The translations under genes and the position numbers were made by a program. From Phoronis ovalis (lineage: Eukaryota > Phoronida > Phoronidae), in assembly GCA_028565635.1 (NCBI GenBank), contig JAOXYB010004901.1, forward strand, positions 2,140-20,258: a stretch of DNA of 18,119 bases, in the 5' to 3' direction. This document shows positions 1 to 12,400 of the stretch, piece by piece (the stretch's first letter is position 1; each line of letters opens with the position of its first letter). The notes under the pieces were generated by a model. The model ran no database searches. It was given only the letters and a program-made list of their open reading frames with translations, and had not been told where the DNA came from.

Positions 1-275
1 AACCAACCACCACCTACTGGTGAACTTTGTTATTGGCCGTTTTCTCTCCTAACCTTTTACGAATAAAATTTATCATTCAGTAAGCCTCAGTTATAGCTCA
101 TTGGTTGAGCTTTGAGTATAATAAGCTTATCTGTCCGAATAAGGAATTACTCAAGTTTATTTGAAGGCCTCAATGTATTTAATATTTTATGTGCATGAGC
201 ATATTTCTAGGAAGTTTTGCCCCTCTTTGGCACAATTAAAATTAAATTAATTAACTCTTTAAATAAAAAACTAAC
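1..275. other. Intron after the transmembrane exon (partial)
   Basis: AT-rich sequence without an open frame resembling the receptor's juxtamembrane or kinase parts. It begins the intron leading to the unseen cytoplasmic exons. No repeat or regulatory site could be supported. Confidence 0.7.
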
Positions 276-408
276 CTTCGTTTGACATATACCAATGCAC
301 ATCCAACAGCAAAGGCTATGATGACCACAGCAATAGCAGCAACTATCCCTATGATGACACCAGTCTCCGTTTCCTGTGGTAGTGGTGGTGTACTACCAAT
401 TTCTTGTT
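276..408 (-). CDS. INSR: Receptor exon: juxtamembrane stalk and transmembrane helix
   Basis: Residues 914-957. A short Pro/Glu stalk ([12 protein letters not shown]) leads to one strongly hydrophobic segment of about 26 residues ([20 protein letters not shown] and onward to LVYV, 930-955). A KR stop-transfer signal follows, so the chain is type I with the kinase inside the cell. The acceptor is TTTTATAG and the donor GTTAGT. It ends two bases into a codon; the juxtamembrane NPxY motif and kinase must follow beyond position 1. Confidence 0.95.
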
Positions 409-3400
409 CTATAAAATATTAATCAAGATAACATTAGCGCTCAGAACAAGAAAAGGGTAAATGAATTTTTGTATTTTATTGTACTTAAAGATAGATAAAT
501 ATTACATCTGTACATACTCACAACTTACTTTCTGCTATGCTTCATATCCCAAACCCACCAAAGACATCACAGGAAGAAATTTATCAAATGTCAACACTTG
601 CTAAACAGTCAAATGAGAAAACAGTGTATTTACTGTGTCTTAAGGAAGGTAAAAACATTTCATGCCACTTACCTATGGGAAACGTAACAGGAGCTGTCCA
701 ATTTCCACGGCCAGCCAATGACTCGATCTGAATGCTAACGGAATAGTTGCCAGGAGGCAAACCTATGAGTCTGTATCCACCATCCTGTCGATATTGCTTG
801 TGTACAATACATCTGGTATTCGGTGCAGCCTGCAAATTGAAAGAAGACATACGATTAGTGTAATGAACTAAACAATGTAATCTGGTCATCATACATGTAG
901 ATATATTTTTGGAAACAGTGCTTGAGAAGGGTAGAACTATGATTAAATTAGCCAAACCTTTTCAATTTTTTGGCCATAGTAAATAGGCAACAATAAAACG
1001 GTGAAATAGTAAGTTATGATAAGATAGTAAAGCAATCATTTCATTTCCAAGTTTGATGAGATTTGTAAACTTTTAAAATCATTGTGTTTTTCAAATAACC
1101 CATCTATGTTCATTATTTAACTTCTGAAAAAAAAAACTCACATCCTTGGAGGTAGTCAGCTTGTATTCCAGATGATGTGAAACTATAAGCCCATTAGGAT
1201 TGCTGGGTGCATCCCACTTAATCATTACGTCATTTGATGTCCCATTAAAATGAACAGTAATACTTGTCTGGTTGATGTCATCAGCTGTAGCTATAACAAG
1301 TGAATGTCCAGTGAATACTTATTTCCAGAAAATTACAAAAATACATTATTATTTATTTATTTATCTAGATATGCTATTATTTAATATGGATTGTTTTTGG
1401 AGTACATGTTACACATATTTAACAAAATTTTCAGAAAACGGAAAATGTTTTGTTTTTGATTGCTAATATATTGGCAGCAGACATACAAACAAACAAACAA
1501 ACATAATATAATAACAGTTCTAGAAATGTTATGGACTGCTTTTACCCTGTAAATTTAAGGGTCTCGAATTGACTCAAAGACTTGTAGAAAGTTTTTAAAA
1601 TTATTAATTATAATTGTGTAGCACTATAAATGCGCTCAATAACATCCTTATGTGGTACGTAACATATGCCCTAGTTCTATGAGGTTGTATTACTCTTGGT
1701 GCTCTTTTTTAGGAGAGGTCAGAAACGGTGAACTTTGGCAGCCTTATGCTCCCAGAAAGAAGTTAACATATAGACTTACGTGATTTATCAGTCCGATGAG
1801 TGATGATGGCTCTGTTGCTGCAGTATTGTTTTCTCGTTGCATCATCGTAATCTTGACAAGCAATTACTTCAATGTTATAAATTGTAAAGTGTTTCAAGTT
1901 CGGTAGAAAAGTATGCAACGCATGATAGACAGTGGAAGTCAGAAACGGTTCTTCTTCCTCTTCGTCTTCCTCTTTTGTTTTGTTTTCCACGGTTGAATTT
2001 GTAATGGTTCCATTTACAATCAAGCCACTGGTAGTAGTAGAATGTGTTGGTTCAAGCGAAGTATTTTCTATCGGATATTTCGTGGCATCTCGTCGCCTTC
2101 GTCTACCACCTGAACTTGAATCTGAACTTGAATAAAGCGGCCTAAGAAAGAGATTTTCATATTTAGCTTTTCAGAATACGATGCTCCAATCTATTCAACA
2201 AGATCGAAATTTTGTATTGCAGATACGCCTCCATCACTTTTCAAGATATAGACAACAACACCTATCGCGGGACAAACATGGCCACCAGTTGGCTATATTG
2301 GAAGCGACCAAGTCAAAATCAATTTTCACCTTGATCACATATCGATGTTTTGTGCGAGTGTACTCGTAATCCAACTACAACGTAAGTGCTTCTGAAAACA
2401 TAATACCTACCTCTTTGTAAACACTGAATTGTGTAGGAAGTTTTCAAATTTTATCCGGATGTGCTGTTCCACCTGTTCTTGAGCTCGTTCCTTATCTGAC
2501 TTAGGACATGTCATACAGCACAGTCCATTATTAGTCACGTTGCTTATTGTAGGTGTTTTATCCTCTGGTACATTTCCAACTTCAGCATTCTGCTTCACAG
2601 CTAGAAAATATTAAATCTCATTCTTAATTTTATAAATACAAATAAACAAATTATTTCTTATGTTTCCTTTTGTATTTGAAATAAATGGTTTGCACTGCAG
2701 ACATTGTTCGTATTAAGGAGCTGGACACTGGAAATTTTGAAATAGTTACCACACGTTGTAAATATTTAATATAAACTTGCAAAATTCAGAAATTCTACAT
2801 ATACAGTTTATCGCAATATATTTCAATTTGTGTGGAAACTCAATCACAGTGGACAGATGGTATACTGACATACTTACGTTGTTTACAATAATCTCTTTTT
2901 TCGAATTCTAGCGCACTTAGTTTCTGTGGTCGATAGTACACAAAGTAATGAGTAATATTTCCATTTGGTTCATCAGGAATGTCCCATTTCACTCTCAGCG
3001 TATTCAGATAGGGAGAATTCACTCTCACATTAGCTGGAGGTGAGGGCACTGCAAACACACAATACAAATATATGATATTAGTACAGTTGCTCGAGTGGGG
3101 ACAAGGCAATAATCCATCAGAAAAACATAGCAATAGTTTACAATTACGATACTAACCCTGAAATCTTCAAGTACAAACAGGATACAACACAACTGCGAAA
3201 AGTATGCAACTTACCATCTGGAAGTGTTCTGAAATACTCAATGTTGCTAACAGCTCCTTCAGTGGCTGATGCTGTGGTATATGTCTGTACATAAATGGCA
3301 TACTGTCGATATGGTTTTAGGTGTTGTATAAGTTCAGCTTCATTTGGAGCTGACTCCGTATACAGTAAAGGTTCGTGGTCCACTGAATGCCATGTTTTTG

Positions 3401-6400
3401 TACTGCATGCATCTCTTCCGCTGAATATTGTGATATTTCGTTCCGGCCTGTAACAACAAGACATTTGTCATGTCTAATGATCATCCAAAAGTCGAGGATT
3501 ATATTTTTTTAACATTATTGTTTTTTTACATTAGAAAAGAGTATAATACATTATGCATTATAATCTGGTTTATCATTGTAGGGTACTCTTATTCAAAATG
3601 ATTGTATCTGCTGCGTTACCCCCGGGGTAGAACTGATGGGTATGTGCAGCCCAAACTCAAATTATCCAAAATAGCCAGTCGGTCATGTTGGAAATAATCC
3701 AGGTCAATATTAGATATAACCTGTACTTTGTTCTATATTTAATTTGGACCGAATATGGAACTGACCGGATAAAAACTGACGCAGTTATTGTGAGACAAAG
3801 AAACTGTTTCGCACGGTAAAAAATGTTGAAGCATCGTACCGGCATTTGACCTACTTGTCAAGGTCATTTTCAAATGTCACCTAGCCTATTACGCCCACCA
3901 ACCTATAGTCTTCCTAGAACCGCCTATAAATTGTCCAGGTAGGGCTTTGTCTTCACGGCTATAAACGCAATGTTACATGCCCTCTCGAGAACCAACATAT
4001 TGGAAGTAATCTATGTCAAAAGTCCACATAGCATGTACTGCAACCTGGACTTCCTCTGTGCCGAATATGAAACTGATCGAATAAAAACTGAAGGTGTTAT
4101 TATGACGTGCAATCTCGTTAACCAACATGGCCGCAAGTCGGCAAAGTTGGAAGTAATCTGGGTCAATATTACACATAACCTGTACATTGTCCTGTACTTA
4201 CTGTGTACCGAATATGTAGCTGATCGGATAAAACTAAAGCAGTTATTGCGAGACAAAGAAAGTGTTATGCACGTCAAAAAATGTCCAAGAATCGTTGAGG
4301 CATTTGACCTACTTGTCAAGGTCATTTTACAATGTCACCTAGCCTTTTACGCCTACCAGCCTATGGACTTCCTAGAACCACCTTTGAATTGTCCAGGCAG
4401 CGCTTCATCTTCGCGGCTATAGACGCAATGTTACGTGCCCTCTCGGAAACAAACATGGCCACCAGTCGGCCATATTGGAAGTAATCAAGGTCAAAAGTAA
4501 AACAGACCTGGACTTTGACCTGTATTTACCCTGTACCGAATATGAAGCTGATCGGGTAAAAACTGAAGCTGTTATTGCAAGACAAAGGAAAGTGTTACAT
4601 ACGACGACGAAGACGCCGCCGCCGCCTTCACTACGACTATATGCCCAGCCACTATGTGGATGGGCATAAAAATTAATCAATTTATAGAAACATTACAAAT
4701 TACGGAACTGAATTACACAATGATCTTGGATATACATAGATGTGGCAGCATGTTGTGTCAAGTTCTCTCATTAGATGGAATTAAATGTTTATAATGAAGA
4801 GATAAAGTAGCTCCCTTAAGCTTCACACATAAAACAAACCACCAGATACAGTCTGATTTTGATAAAGTATAACATGAACCAGGTGTAACCTCAAACTAAT
4901 TATGTATAAATCGTATGTTTGTGCTAATGTTTCCAACTGATGACATCACACATTCAGAATCACATTTCTAGAGTGCTATTGGTTGTTATGATTAAGTGAA
5001 AAATTTTTGTGACATATTCTGTAAAAAAAATGCCAATTCAGGGTGTATGAGTATATGTCAACGCACTATGGGTAATGAGCATAAAAAGTAACATACAATT
5101 ACATTAAGTTTTCAACTTTGTCAGAATAATGAAACTTACGCTTCTCTGTAGTTCAAAACATAACCCAGAAGTCTCCTATGATCGTCAAGTAAAAAGCGTG
5201 TCCATGTTGCAATAACCACAGTTGGACTGACCTCTGCATTAATGGTCAGGTTAAGTTTTGTAACACGACCTAAAAAGAAATAATGAGATTATACGACTCC
5301 TACATAATTTTATGAAGATTTTCGCATTATGTACAGCCGTTTCAAAACCTTTTTTTTTACATACCAATTCCTCGTTCTTTCTGCAGTTACCTATAGTACG
5401 TGCTGTTGTATTCGTAACACTTAATGGAAACATTTATTACTTACATGCTGCTTCATCGCCATTTGTGACAGGAGAAATGGTTTCAGTAGTTGGTGCCGTA
5501 GGTAGACTTGTGTGGTTTATGAAATTTGTTATCTTATCATAACAAAGTTTACGGTTATAATGGAAAAAGACCTCTCCTTTTTCCAAAGTCAGCTTTGGAT
5601 GAGTAGTTGTATTCCAAATTTCTTGTAATTTCCTGTTATCCAGAATCATAAATGCATACCTATAAACATACAAATAATAAGATGGTAGTTATGGAAACAC
5701 TAAACACAATCTTGTGACCCCAGATGTTATCTTAGTCTATGAAGCCAGCGAGGACGTGTCACTTCTATGAAATGGGATACCTTTTTTACGGCTCCTATCA
5801 TACAGCAAGGCTATGATTATAGAGACCTAGTAAAAAAATCAAGAGTATAGAAAGGTCAAATTTATCACAGAAAATAGTATAAGAATAAACTGTTCACATT
5901 AAAACCGCAAAGAAACTAGCCATTCAACATATTAACTGGTCTAATTTCTTCACAAAAATTTGGTATAGGATAGCAGCAGGCATGGGCAAATCGCAGAAAA
6001 TACCGAGTATTCTCCGATTCCACCCTCGAAATATCCGATTGAAAAACGGGTTGCTGGATGTCAATATCCAATAATTTACACTATCCTTCTCGAGGTCATC
6101 CAAAAAACTCAGATAGATATTGGATATTGAAGTTCCACACTAAAATAATCCTAAGAACAGGGTTGTAATGCTGGTACAATCACCTCAAATATCACTCAGT
6201 ATTCCATGCAGGTTATCAAATCCTGGCTAAAATCCCGCTACAATCCTTAATTATAGTACTTAGGCTTAAAGATATTGTATGATTTACTTAATTATAGTAG
6301 TTAAGTTTAAAGATATTGTATGACTTACTTACAAAGAAGTGTTCAAGAACATACCAGATACATGGAAAAGTCCATATTTGAAACTATGAAAATGTAGTGT

Positions 6401-9400
6401 ATTTGTAGTGTATTCCATCAAATATCTCGTTTTAAATAAATGCTTAGTTTTGCCATCCGTTTCTAAAACACGCATGGCTTCAGTATTGCTTGATCACCAG
6501 GTAGCACTTCGCTACTGTGTCAGGGAGTGCCTCCTGGTGGAAGACAATGGTACTTCTAGTTCTCGAGCAAGGACATTTCTGGTAAATGTCGGATCACCTC
6601 CTATTGAGGCCAAAAATATCCGAATGTTTTCTATAGTGGCATACATTTTTTTTCTAAAATATCCGACAAAATGAAGAGCGTTTCCCCATGCCTGGATAGC
6701 AGTTTGTTTTGGATTTTTTGACGAATAATAGGAATACTTTCTACATTTTTGATATAGAACTGGCCCGAAAATATTTTACCATCTGTAGGACACGCCACCC
6801 ATACAAAACATCCCCAGGGTTGTTACATTGTTAGCTAGCTATTTTTGAGTTACTTAACACATGATTACACAAAAAATTCTGATTACATTTACATTCTAGT
6901 CTTCACTCTCCTAAGGACAGGTGTTACATCTTATTATAAATGTTAATGTTGAAAGTTTGAACTTTGACCTCTAGATGACCTTTTGACATCAAGGGCAACT
7001 CTGGACTGTCATATGTCAAAGTACAAGCCTATTGGACTAAACACTACGACTTGCAAATATGTTTCCTCCATAAAATTAATTTAAAGATGCTTAAAAATTT
7101 ACCTTTAATTCCTAAATATTCTAAAAGGTCATCCAAATGACCTTTTTATAACCTAATAATATCATTTTGGAACATTTTGACCTATGACCCCTAAATAACC
7201 TTTTGATCTCAAGCTGAGCAATGGCCTACCCCTGGGATGTCAAACCTCGAATATCATATCCTTAACTGTAAGAGACTTCGAAATATAGCTTAGGGCTGTT
7301 CCGCTTTTAATTGTACAGGAGGGGCGGAATGCACTTTCTTTTCAGACCCACCACCCAGAATATGAATTTTATTCTGGTACCCACCACCTGGAATTTAAAA
7401 TTAAAATGGACCCCCACTACCCAGAATTTGTTTTTAATTACGCGAGTATTTCTACCTAATCTATCAATTATATTAATTCAAAACCTTGTCGATTGACGAC
7501 AGTATGTCCAAAAGTTTGTAAGGCATTCCATTTAACTCAGAGATTATCAATGCACAGTTTAAATCAACATCAAATATAATATTAAAGCCTCACTTGCCGA
7601 AACTTAACACATGTACACCAAAAGCAGGATATGGAGCAGACAAACATCTGTCTGCGCATGCCCAGTAATGACGTCATTTTCTATTTTCCAATAACATGGG
7701 GATTTGATGCCGGGAATTTCGACAACAATCTTTGTATATCCTCTGAGTGATTTGAGTTTTAAAATAGTTTAGATAACAATCCATTCCGTTTATTAAGAGC
7801 ACAAAATAATCATAGGGTAAGTAAGATCACCCATGTATATAATTAGGATGACCTGAACCAACCACCCATCAAATGGATTTATTTTTCCACCCCACCACCT
7901 ATATATAATATGTATTTAAGTACGATACCCACCACCAGTAATATTTCTATTCAACTGCCGTCCGCCCACCCCCCCCCCCGTACAATTGAAAGCGGAACAG
8001 CCCTTAGTGAAAGTTGGAAGATCAATAAATTAATTGAAAAGATGCCAAAAAATAAAAATAAAACCTTTAGTACCGAAATATTATCAAAGGTCATATAAAA
8101 CATTTCGTAACTCAATACAATCATTTTAGAACATTTTGAACAATTTTCAAATTTGGCATTTGACCTCCAAATGACCTTCTGACCAAAAGGCTAACAATGG
8201 CCTACCCCAGAGATGTCCCACATCAAGTACCAAGTTCCTAGCTGTAACCGTCTTCGAGATACAGCTTGCTGAAAATTGAAGAAAAGAAAGAAAATGTACA
8301 AAACCAATAGGCTTGCTCCCTTATATAGATAGGAACAACCCTAATTATAAAATAATGTTTTATTCCCGTATTTAGTTCTTGAACTTCCAAGAACTACAAG
8401 AATGTTTCTCCTTACTTTTCATTTTCGAGCTTATTTCCTCTAACAAGTCGAAGGTTTTTGAAGAAAGACAAAGACAATAGTGGATATGATCGTACGATTT
8501 TCACATAGTTGCCAACTTCCTCAATGTCACCTAACGCATCTTCCAGAACGTGAGCAATATTCTCTGAAAAACCAAGTAGTGACAAGTATCAGCAAGCAAT
8601 ATGGTAATAATGGCTGGCTCCTTTAGTAACAGAAACAGGTGTTACCTGACTGACCAAATGCATTTGCTTTTTCCCATTCTTATCCCCTAGACAGAGCATC
8701 ATTTAAACATTATCATTCTAGACAGGCTCTATTATGCAACCCACAAATACGATAATGTTTGAAATATTACTTCCTATCACTTCAATACAACATATAGGTT
8801 TTGATAAAAAATATACAGAAAAAACAGAAAAATATGTGCATTTGATACATGTTGAAGAAATGCGCAAATCTTTTCTGCTACTTGTAGGCCTATTTAAAGC
8901 CCGAAATTGTAGTACTGTTATTTTTGTTTATTCAGGGACTGATGTCAGTAAATATTCTTACCTCCTGTTTGTATCTCAATCTCAATAGACCCCTCCACAA
9001 CGGTACAGCCCTTGAGAACTTTGGCCTGGGACAAAACGTCAATAACATAACTGTCTTTGCAAACTGGAAAAGGAAGCATGGGCAATGAGCATCTGACTCA
9101 AATTGGAGTATACAGCAAGTTTTTGTGAATTCAGCAAATGTTATATTAGCTAAAAACATTACATATACATGAAGTCGTTCATGGGTTGTCAGGCGGCTGT
9201 TAGTCTTTCAGTTCTAAGGCAACCACAAGCAACCTTATCAAGGAGCATTGCATGTGACAAAATGCTCAATAATGATGCTTAATGAAACACAGGATTTTCT
9301 GAATTTTGCTTGTTGCACTTGGCTTCACCAACTTGTGCACTTTCTTATGCTCAGTAGGTTAATAGCCCTTAGGTTATTACTCTAGTGCGTAACATAATCA

Positions 9401-12400
9401 AAGTCAAAAAGAGCTCTGCACTGCAGACATATGCCTATCCCATGCTGGTAGTTTAGTTAAGGCCCTTGATGTTGTTTGTCTTGTGCTAAAATATGTAATT
9501 ATATGTAATTTTCTCACAGTATATAAATAATCCCAAATTGAGTTTATATATTTTCACTATCCCTATATGAACCTCATAGCAAGAATGCAAACAATTTTAA
9601 TGCAATTTTTAGACTTTTGTAAATTTACATGTCAGATTATTACAAGTGATTCAATAACAAATTTGTAACACTTACCTTTAGGACACCGTCCTTGGCATGG
9701 AACACACTTATGTTTATCAGCAGTATCTGGTTTGTAGCCTGTTAGACATTTCTTCATACAAACACCACCAACAGCATCAACAATCACCTTCCAGAAAACC
9801 TTTTCATCTCCATTCCAGAAGTTTCTAACTTCACCTAATTCACGACATTGGGTTTCAGTTATACAGCGCCGGTTCTGAAGCTGCAAAAGAAATCACAGTG
9901 TATTATATTCATCGCGTACAACCATTGCAGAACGAGTCAAAGAACTAGCTGGATAGACTGGCATAACTACCATGCATGACATGATACAACATACAGAATA
10001 TGGGAACTACATTAAAATTTATTACTTCTTGTTTTAATATATTTTTGTAGGTAATTTTAGCTGTTTTGCAGTGGCTCAGTACTTATGATTATAAAACACG
10101 ATTAGCACGTCTGTGACGCTTGCTAAAATTTACAATATCTTATTTCATACGGTTGTGTTACCTTGTAGGTATTAGGTGGACACTTTGGTATGCACTGTCC
10201 ATCGTAGAAGACATGCTTGCACACCATACACTCCCTGTTACTTGGACCGGTACATCCCCCAAGACACTGATCATGACAACACTGACTGCCACCAAAGCAT
10301 CCTGCTGAACAGCCTTGTTGGCACCCTGAAAAAAAGGTAGATTATAGTTTCCATAATATTATCTTAGGTGAGACATTCAGCTACGCAGCTTATTTTCAGA
10401 ACAGAAACAGCCAATAATAGAGAGACACTTATTACCTCAATATGGCCATGTCAGTCATCTTCGGGAGACTGACCAGATATGATTATTATCTTCATAAAAG
10501 CGTCAGACATTCAGCTCGTATTATAATGCAGAAATGATTAATTAATACTGTAGATCTATTGTGTGTGGGAGTTTCCTAAGAATTAATTTGTTCTGATTGC
10601 TTATGCTTCTATATGCATGTCTGGAGGCATTTGAAGATCAATCGCTTTTGAAAAGAAGTAAAACAGTGAAATTTTTTGTAATACGGCAAACTGTTTGCTA
10701 ATTTTGCAATAAAATATCTAAGCACAATTAAAGCCATGAAGGGACCTCACTGAGTGAAACTAGAATCCACTCTTTTTTAGACTGGGATTTATGCCAGTAG
10801 GCAAATTTCTTTTACAGAAACAAAAAAAGAACGTAAAACTTGTGAAGTAGTGGAAACTACAGACTGTATGGCTTCAGTGGATATACATATTCTTTATGAA
10901 GATGTCCTGAATCTCCTACAGTGTTACATGTGTGGTAATTGATGTAGAGCAAGAAGGGAACACTTCTCCAGTTTGAAATTCAACAGCGTTCCCCTTCATA
11001 TACTATACTAGAAATGAACCCTGTGATTCTTGTGGATATGGTCCTCGTATAGATTACAGAAGGCCACAAAAAACAGTGATAGTAGGGTGTTAGTATTACA
11101 ATTTGCACACGACACCCTATAGTTGCACAAGACACCCTAAGTGAGATGTAATCCGGAACTATGGCTCGAAATTAGTGTCTGAGTTAAACGATACGACCAC
11201 TGCTGAGAAGTTGTTTAACGTGCAACTAAGCAGCGGGCACAGAAGGTACGATGTCGAAAGGTAAAATATGCTGTAAATGACAACGTAAGTAATCTACCAT
11301 ACATGGTTACACATGCATAGAGGGGCGTGCCTAGAGATAGTTACTTGTGGACAACAACATACATACATAATGAAATTTAAACTAAACATGAACAATGGAC
11401 ACTTAATACCTAATAGGCTCTCACATGTAAGATATGTATCAGTCTGTGAACAATTTTTTTGATAACAAAGAAATTGAACTGACCAAATAACAAAATTCTG
11501 AAAACAGCGAATCTATATTTGGCAATCAACTACAAGCAGGATATTTTTTAGTCAAAACATTTAGGCAAGGAACTTTATTTTCCTGTGTGTCCTTACTAAT
11601 AAATCCAGCTTAATTTAATTCAATTTCAGTACTTTTATCATTAAAACTGCTCTCCTCAAACTAAATTTGAATTCAATTCATTCTAATTAAAAGAAAACAT
11701 AACGAAAAGATAGAAATGGTTGAAAAAAATGAGTCATAGCACAAAAACAAAGTTTTACAGTATCTACACCATTAACAAAGCTTCACAATTATTTCCTTCA
11801 TCAACAAACACGAAAACCACAAAAACCACAAAATGGCTGTTTTTGAAAAAAATGAGGAGAATATAAAATTTGGCATGGCTAAATGAATGTCTTAAAGCTA
11901 AAAACAAGTTGGAAAGTCTAATAATGACTCATTTGACAGAAAGGTTGTATCAACAATATCAAATGGAGTTGTGTGAAAAAAGAACTTACAGGTAACTTCT
12001 GGTGACAAGCGACAAGTGTACATACATTTCACAGTGAAAGGAAAACTAAAAATTTAAGCTTACTCTTTGTTCCACAATGTATGAACAATAGAATTTTTGC
12101 CATAACTTAAGAAAAAAACAAAAAGTTCACTGAAACACATACACCAAAGTGAAAATGAGATGATGACCTAATATGAAATAGTACATTTCAAATTTTTATA
12201 ATAGTTTCTTACAAGAAAAATGATAAAACTTTTAGGCGACAGTTTAACATTGAAAAATATTGTTTCTGCCAGATGTCGCTGTGCACAGCTAAGCGGGTAC
12301 CTAGAAGAGCCCGTTGTAAAAGAGATCATTTCAAAAGATACATGATTGTTCTGCATGTGCATGTGTGTACGCTATTTAATCGGAATTTTTATTTTATTAT

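Larger units (their letters stand above)
3448..5139. other. Intron inside FnIII-1, with repeat cluster
   Basis: A 1692-bp intron. Its middle third (3665-4670) is the interspersed-repeat cluster described separately. 3448-3660 and 4680-5139 are AT-rich with no recognisable gene or repeat. Confidence 0.75.
5660..8415. other. Intron within L2, carrying two DNA transposons
   Basis: A 2756-bp intron. It holds the hAT-like element, the tandem repeat array and the Harbinger-like element described separately. 5660-5968, 6703-6949 and 8291-8415 are AT-rich with no feature that can be supported. Confidence 0.8.

Noticed and set aside
1-20. ACCAACCACCACC-type start of the window, similar to the CCACC-rich ends of the Harbinger-like element.
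   Set aside because: Too short and of low complexity; no terminal inverted repeat is visible here.
1487-1502. Possible CRISPR-like or regulatory array.
   Set aside because: Simple microsatellite with no spacers; the window is a eukaryotic gene.
1932-2135. Plus-strand open frame with a Ser run.
   Set aside because: It is the antisense of the receptor exon; the Ser run is the reverse complement of the Glu-rich tract.
3970-4422. 150-codon plus-strand open frame.
   Set aside because: It runs through two units of the interspersed repeat, has overlapping open frames on the other strand and shows no recognisable domain.
6408-6674. 88-codon plus-strand open frame inside the hAT-like element, considered as a transposase remnant.
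   Set aside because: No hAT dimerisation (hATC) or zinc-finger motif can be seen; the frame is short and probably chance.
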